Shown: in pieces, positions 5,581 to 6,617 of the stretch | How positions within the stretch are numbered: the first letter of the stretch is position 1 | Layout of the letters: each line of letters starts with the position of its first letter | From: Ktedonobacter racemifer | GTDB lineage: Bacteria; Chloroflexota; DTOL01; JACQYG01 | Length of the DNA stretch: 6,617 nt | Reading direction: 5' to 3' | NCBI GenBank assembly: GCA_020723545.1 | Contig: DYIS01000146.1 | Location: 1 to 6,617, forward strand | Notes under the pieces: model-generated | What the model was told of the DNA's origin: nothing | The model's database searches: none | Seen by the model: the letters and a program-made list of their open reading frames with translations, nothing else | Program-made: the position numbers and the translations under genes

Positions 5581-5637
5581 GTCTTATCCCCTTTCTTTGC
5601 GCTGCCTGGGCCTAAACCTCAGGGCTTACGCGCGTTG
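5581..5637 (-). promoter_or_regulatory. ssb leader segment with a hairpin before the start codon
   Basis: Between leader copy 3 and ssb, the minus strand contains a local TAAGCC-CTGA-GGTTTA hairpin (with one G-U pair). An enclosing GCCTG/CAGGC pairing reaches back into the end of the motif. AAAGGGG near 5594-5588 is the ribosome binding site. The layout (motif, hairpin, ribosome binding site) matches that of the other two leaders. Confidence 0.4.
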
Positions 5638-5739
5638 CGTCAGGCTTTCCCCCCGATCTGCCAGTCGTCTTGTTTGCCCAGCCTAAGCTCGGCCCTCATG
5701 TTGGGGGGTATTGCTTCCGCCTGTGGGCGGATAACAACC
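5638..5739 (-). ncRNA. Candidate structured leader RNA motif, copy 3 (diverged), upstream of ssb
   Basis: Diverged third copy. P1 pairs GGTT (5739-5736) with AGCC (5646-5643), turning an A-U pair into G-U. P2 is CCGCC-CACA-GGCGG (5730-5717), a shorter stem still perfectly paired, replacing the TC/GA pairs of the other copies by a C/G pair. P3 is a six-pair CCCCCC (5708-5703) with GGGGGG (5654-5649). The junction GCAATA (5714-5709) and the 5' GGTTGT are unchanged. The interior of P3 is unrelated in sequence. Stem conservation with changed sequence supports RNA structure. Confidence 0.55.
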
Positions 5740-5756
5740 GTGAGAGCCCCAGAGAA

Positions 5757-5788
5757 ACAAAAAACGACCGTCAGGTTCACGGTCGTTT
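5757..5788 (-). terminator. Rho-independent terminator (minus strand)
   Basis: A perfect ten-base-pair stem, AAACGACCGT and ACGGTCGTTT (minus strand, 5788-5779 and 5771-5762), with a seven-base loop. It runs directly into a T-tract (5764-5759). It lies between the promoter at 5957-5929 and leader copy 3 of ssb, so it would stop that transcript before ssb unless read through or antiterminated. Confidence 0.85.
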
Positions 5789-5922
5789 CCAGTTCGAGAG
5801 CACCTGCTCTTTGGACCGTGGTCCTAGGTCGTCATGATAGGCTTTCGCCCAGCCTCGGCCTTTCAGCCTACGCCCCTCCCGGTTCTTCTAGTGAAGGCCG
5901 GGAACTCGTCTCATATTCAGTT
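5757..5922 (-). ncRNA. Approximately 165-nt structured RNA, or attenuator leader of ssb
   Basis: Bounded by a strong promoter (5957-5929) and an intrinsic terminator (5788-5757), with no ORF or ribosome binding site between. Reading the minus strand, the RNA can fold as TCCCGG/CCGGGA enclosing CTTC-ACTA-GAAG, then AGGCT-GGGCGAA-AGCCT, then GGAC-CACG-GTCC (5824-5813), then AGAGC-AGGT-GCTCT (5810-5797), then the terminator. CACGGTC (5820-5814) is also complementary to GACCGTG (5784-5778) in the terminator's 5' arm, giving an alternative antiterminator pairing. It could be a free small RNA, or the 5' part of the ssb transcript controlled by premature termination. It matches no RNA family I can name. 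Confidence 0.6.
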
Positions 5923-5928
5923 GCCTGA

Positions 5929-5957
5929 AGGATAGCACAAGAGGCCGGGGTTGTCAA
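5929..5957 (-). promoter_or_regulatory. Strong sigma-70-type promoter with extended -10
   Basis: On the minus strand TTGACA (5957-5952), a perfect -35, is followed by a 17-base spacer and TATCCT (5934-5929) as -10. TGC directly upstream makes it an extended -10. Transcription should start near 5922. It is the best promoter in the window and has no immediate gene downstream, only the structured RNA and terminator. Confidence 0.8.
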
Positions 5958-6023
5958 GAAGAGTCGTGCGGTGTCCAGGACATGCTATACACTCCTTCGG
6001 CTACGCTGAATACGTGCAGCTTG

Positions 6024-6032
6024 TGTTAGAAT
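6024..6032 (+). promoter_or_regulatory. Possible extended -10 promoter for the short plus-strand ORF
   Basis: TGT followed by TAGAAT (6027-6032) fits an extended -10 element. No clear -35 lies 16-18 bases upstream. The predicted start near 6039 would leave a short leader containing GAGGAGG before the ORF. Confidence 0.35.
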
Positions 6033-6074
6033 GGTCGGGTCATAGGCATATCACCGAGGAGGATGCGAAGCAGT

Positions 6075-6206
6075 ATGAGACCTGGACCCCGTATCGACTA
6101 CAAACAGCTCAGGAGAATTAACCCCGAAGCAGCCAGACACGCGGTCATCGGGTACCTGAAGAGCAACGGCGGCAACATCGCCTATCCCGCCAGCAAGTGG
6201 CGTTAG
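6075..6206 (+). pseudogene. Short ORF resembling the N-terminal DNA-binding part of a transposase (probable remnant)
   Basis: A 43-aa ORF beginning MRPGPRIDYKQLRRINPEAA and continuing RHAVIGYLKSNGGNI before losing resemblance (AYPASKWR, stop). The NPEAAR-x-AV-x-YLKSNGGNI pattern resembles the start of the helix-turn-helix region of IS481-like or other integrase-core transposases. In those the next residues would complete the recognition helix, and that part is missing here. The start is uncertain: AGGAGG at 6057-6062 lies twelve bases from the ATG at 6075 and directly abuts an in-frame ATG at 6063, so both spacings are unusual. It is either a truncated transposase or a very small protein. The plus-strand terminator downstream shows that the region is, or was, a transcription unit. 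Confidence 0.45.
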
Positions 6207-6263
6207 TGCTCCGCAGACGTGCTGCCCTGCTCTTTTCCTAGTAAAGAATTTGCGCTCGGCCGG

Positions 6264-6294
6264 AGCCGCCAGAAAGGTTCCTGGTGGCTTTTTT
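6264..6294 (+). terminator. Rho-independent terminator (plus strand)
   Basis: AGCCGCCAG (6264-6272) pairs with CTGGTGGCT (6281-6289), nine pairs with one G-U, an eight-base loop and a run of six T to 6294. It ends the short plus-strand unit that starts near 6039. Confidence 0.85.
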
Positions 6295-6444
6295 GATTCG
6301 CCGCGCTACGCTGATGCATTATGTAGGGTATGGCACTGGCACGGTGCGGCGTCTCCGTAGGCGAGCGAGCTGATCCCGGTCGTTTCCGCCCGGCGCATAG
6401 GCCGCTCAACCATAGAGCCCCTCCGTTGCCAGCGCCTCCCCATC
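6295..6444 (-). other. Region after the domain V-like hairpin: probable intron domain VI and 3' exon
   Basis: No coding sequence is supported here. Reading the minus strand away from domain V, GGCGC and GCGCC flank a segment containing GCTC-TATGGTT-GAGC and CCTAT. That could be domain VI and the intron's 3' end, but I cannot place the splice site. Further on there is a small GGCAC/GTGCC inverted repeat near 6334-6346. The open frames across this stretch look like chance. Confidence 0.3.
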
Positions 6445-6477
6445 GATCCGTGCGTGACCTTTTCGATCACACGGCTC
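6445..6477 (-). ncRNA. Group II intron domain V-like hairpin
   Basis: On the minus strand the sequence begins GAGCCGTGTGATC, has a GAAA-type loop, and returns GGTCACGCACGGATC, 33 bases in all. This matches the catalytic domain V of bacterial group II introns: AGC triad near the 5' end, two-base bulge in the 3' strand, GNRA-type loop, normally 34 bases. Two departures suggest degeneration: the 3' strand has GGATC where GGTTC is usual, so the triad G faces A, and the loop reads as five bases (GAAAA). The rest of the intron lies beyond the right edge. Confidence 0.7.
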
Positions 6478-6488
6478 TCCGATGGTGT

Positions 6489-6617
6489 TCACACCGAAGC
6501 TGTCGCAGGACCCCCATAGCGCACCGTTCCAGAGAGGCGATAGACGCCCAACGACCGCAGCCAAGCAGCGTTGTGGCGCGTTCCCCATCCAAGCCGAGAA
6601 AAGTCCTCGGCTCGCTT
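6489..6617 (-). CDS. Possible C-terminal tail of an intron-encoded maturase, partial
   Basis: An open frame enters from the right edge and ends at TGA (6491-6489), 11 bases before the domain V-like hairpin. Its 42 residues (KRAEDFSRLGWGTRHNAAWL, then RSLGVYRLSGTVRYGGPATASV) are rich in Trp, Arg and aromatic residues. In bacterial group II introns the reverse transcriptase/maturase ORF in domain IV ends shortly before domain V, so its position fits. I cannot confirm the family from this tail. It could also be non-coding domain IV sequence that happens to be open. Confidence 0.35.
   Translation of the reverse strand, partial: KRAEDFSRLGWGTRHNAAWLRSLGVYRLSGTVRYGGPATASV

Noticed and set aside
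5790..5850. Plus-strand stretch resembling part of a tRNA (GTTCGAGAGCACCTGCTC)
   Set aside because: No matching D-stem or acceptor stem forms; the same bases are explained by hairpins of the minus-strand RNA.
5820..5905. Possible fourth copy of the leader motif (CGTCATGA, GGCTTTC, CCCAGCC similar to copy 3)
   Set aside because: Only the 3' end resembles the motif; the CCGC hairpin, GCAATA and C-run arm are not present.
5951..6120. Plus-strand frame ending in GYAEYVQLVLEWSGHRH and a stop at 6120
   Set aside because: It looks protein-like, but there is no start with a ribosome binding site, it overlaps the promoter and the other short ORF, and I recognise no family.
6203..6588. Minus-strand open frames of 68 and 60 codons
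   Set aside because: They cross a terminator, intron RNA structure and probable exon boundary, with no coding signature.

Overview
The window is a GC-rich stretch of bacterial accessory DNA bounded by two mobile elements. An IS21-family insertion sequence occupies the left third, and what looks like the 3' end of a group II intron lies at the right edge. Between them is a small set of replicon-type genes, mostly on the minus strand. The only confidently named host-type gene is ssb, for single-stranded DNA-binding protein. GC-rich codons, strong GGAGG ribosome binding sites, GTG starts and one apparently leaderless promoter fit a high-GC bacterium. Chloroflexota is a possibility, but no phylogenetic marker is present and the taxon is a guess. 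Plasmid or integrative-element DNA is plausible, because ssb sits beside hypothetical genes and mobile-element ends.

Layout from left to right. Positions about 1-2528 hold istB and istA (minus strand, GTGA overlap), an inverted repeat that can mask the istA ribosome binding site, and a block of 24-bp terminal repeats. Positions 2520-3760 hold a two-gene minus-strand unit: a 59-aa protein with a GTG start, overlapping by ATGA a 354-aa SWIM zinc-finger protein whose last codons appear to come from the IS end. Positions 3761-4147 hold a structured 5' leader for that unit and a divergent plus-strand promoter. A 149-aa plus-strand hypothetical gene (4148-4597) converges on a 90-aa minus-strand hypothetical gene (4554-4826) with its own structured leader (4827-5008). 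ssb lies at 5212-5580 with a third leader (5581-5739). Upstream of that, a strong minus-strand promoter (5929-5957) drives an approximately 165-nt structured RNA ending in an intrinsic terminator (5757-5788). It is either a free small RNA or an attenuator ahead of ssb. To the right are a short plus-strand ORF resembling a transposase DNA-binding N-terminus, a plus-strand terminator, and a domain V-like group II intron hairpin on the minus strand.

The most interesting signal is a repeated, apparently structured leader element. It lies on the minus strand ahead of three separate transcription units: the SWIM unit, the 90-aa gene and ssb. Two copies share 51 identical bases. The third is diverged but keeps a P1/P2/P3 three-way-junction fold with compensatory or length-compensated stems and a GCAATA junction segment. 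Each copy is followed by a second hairpin region next to the ribosome binding site, and in two cases an anti-Shine-Dalgarno pairing is possible. This looks like a shared cis-regulatory RNA tying together genes of the same element. I do not recognise it as a named riboswitch class.
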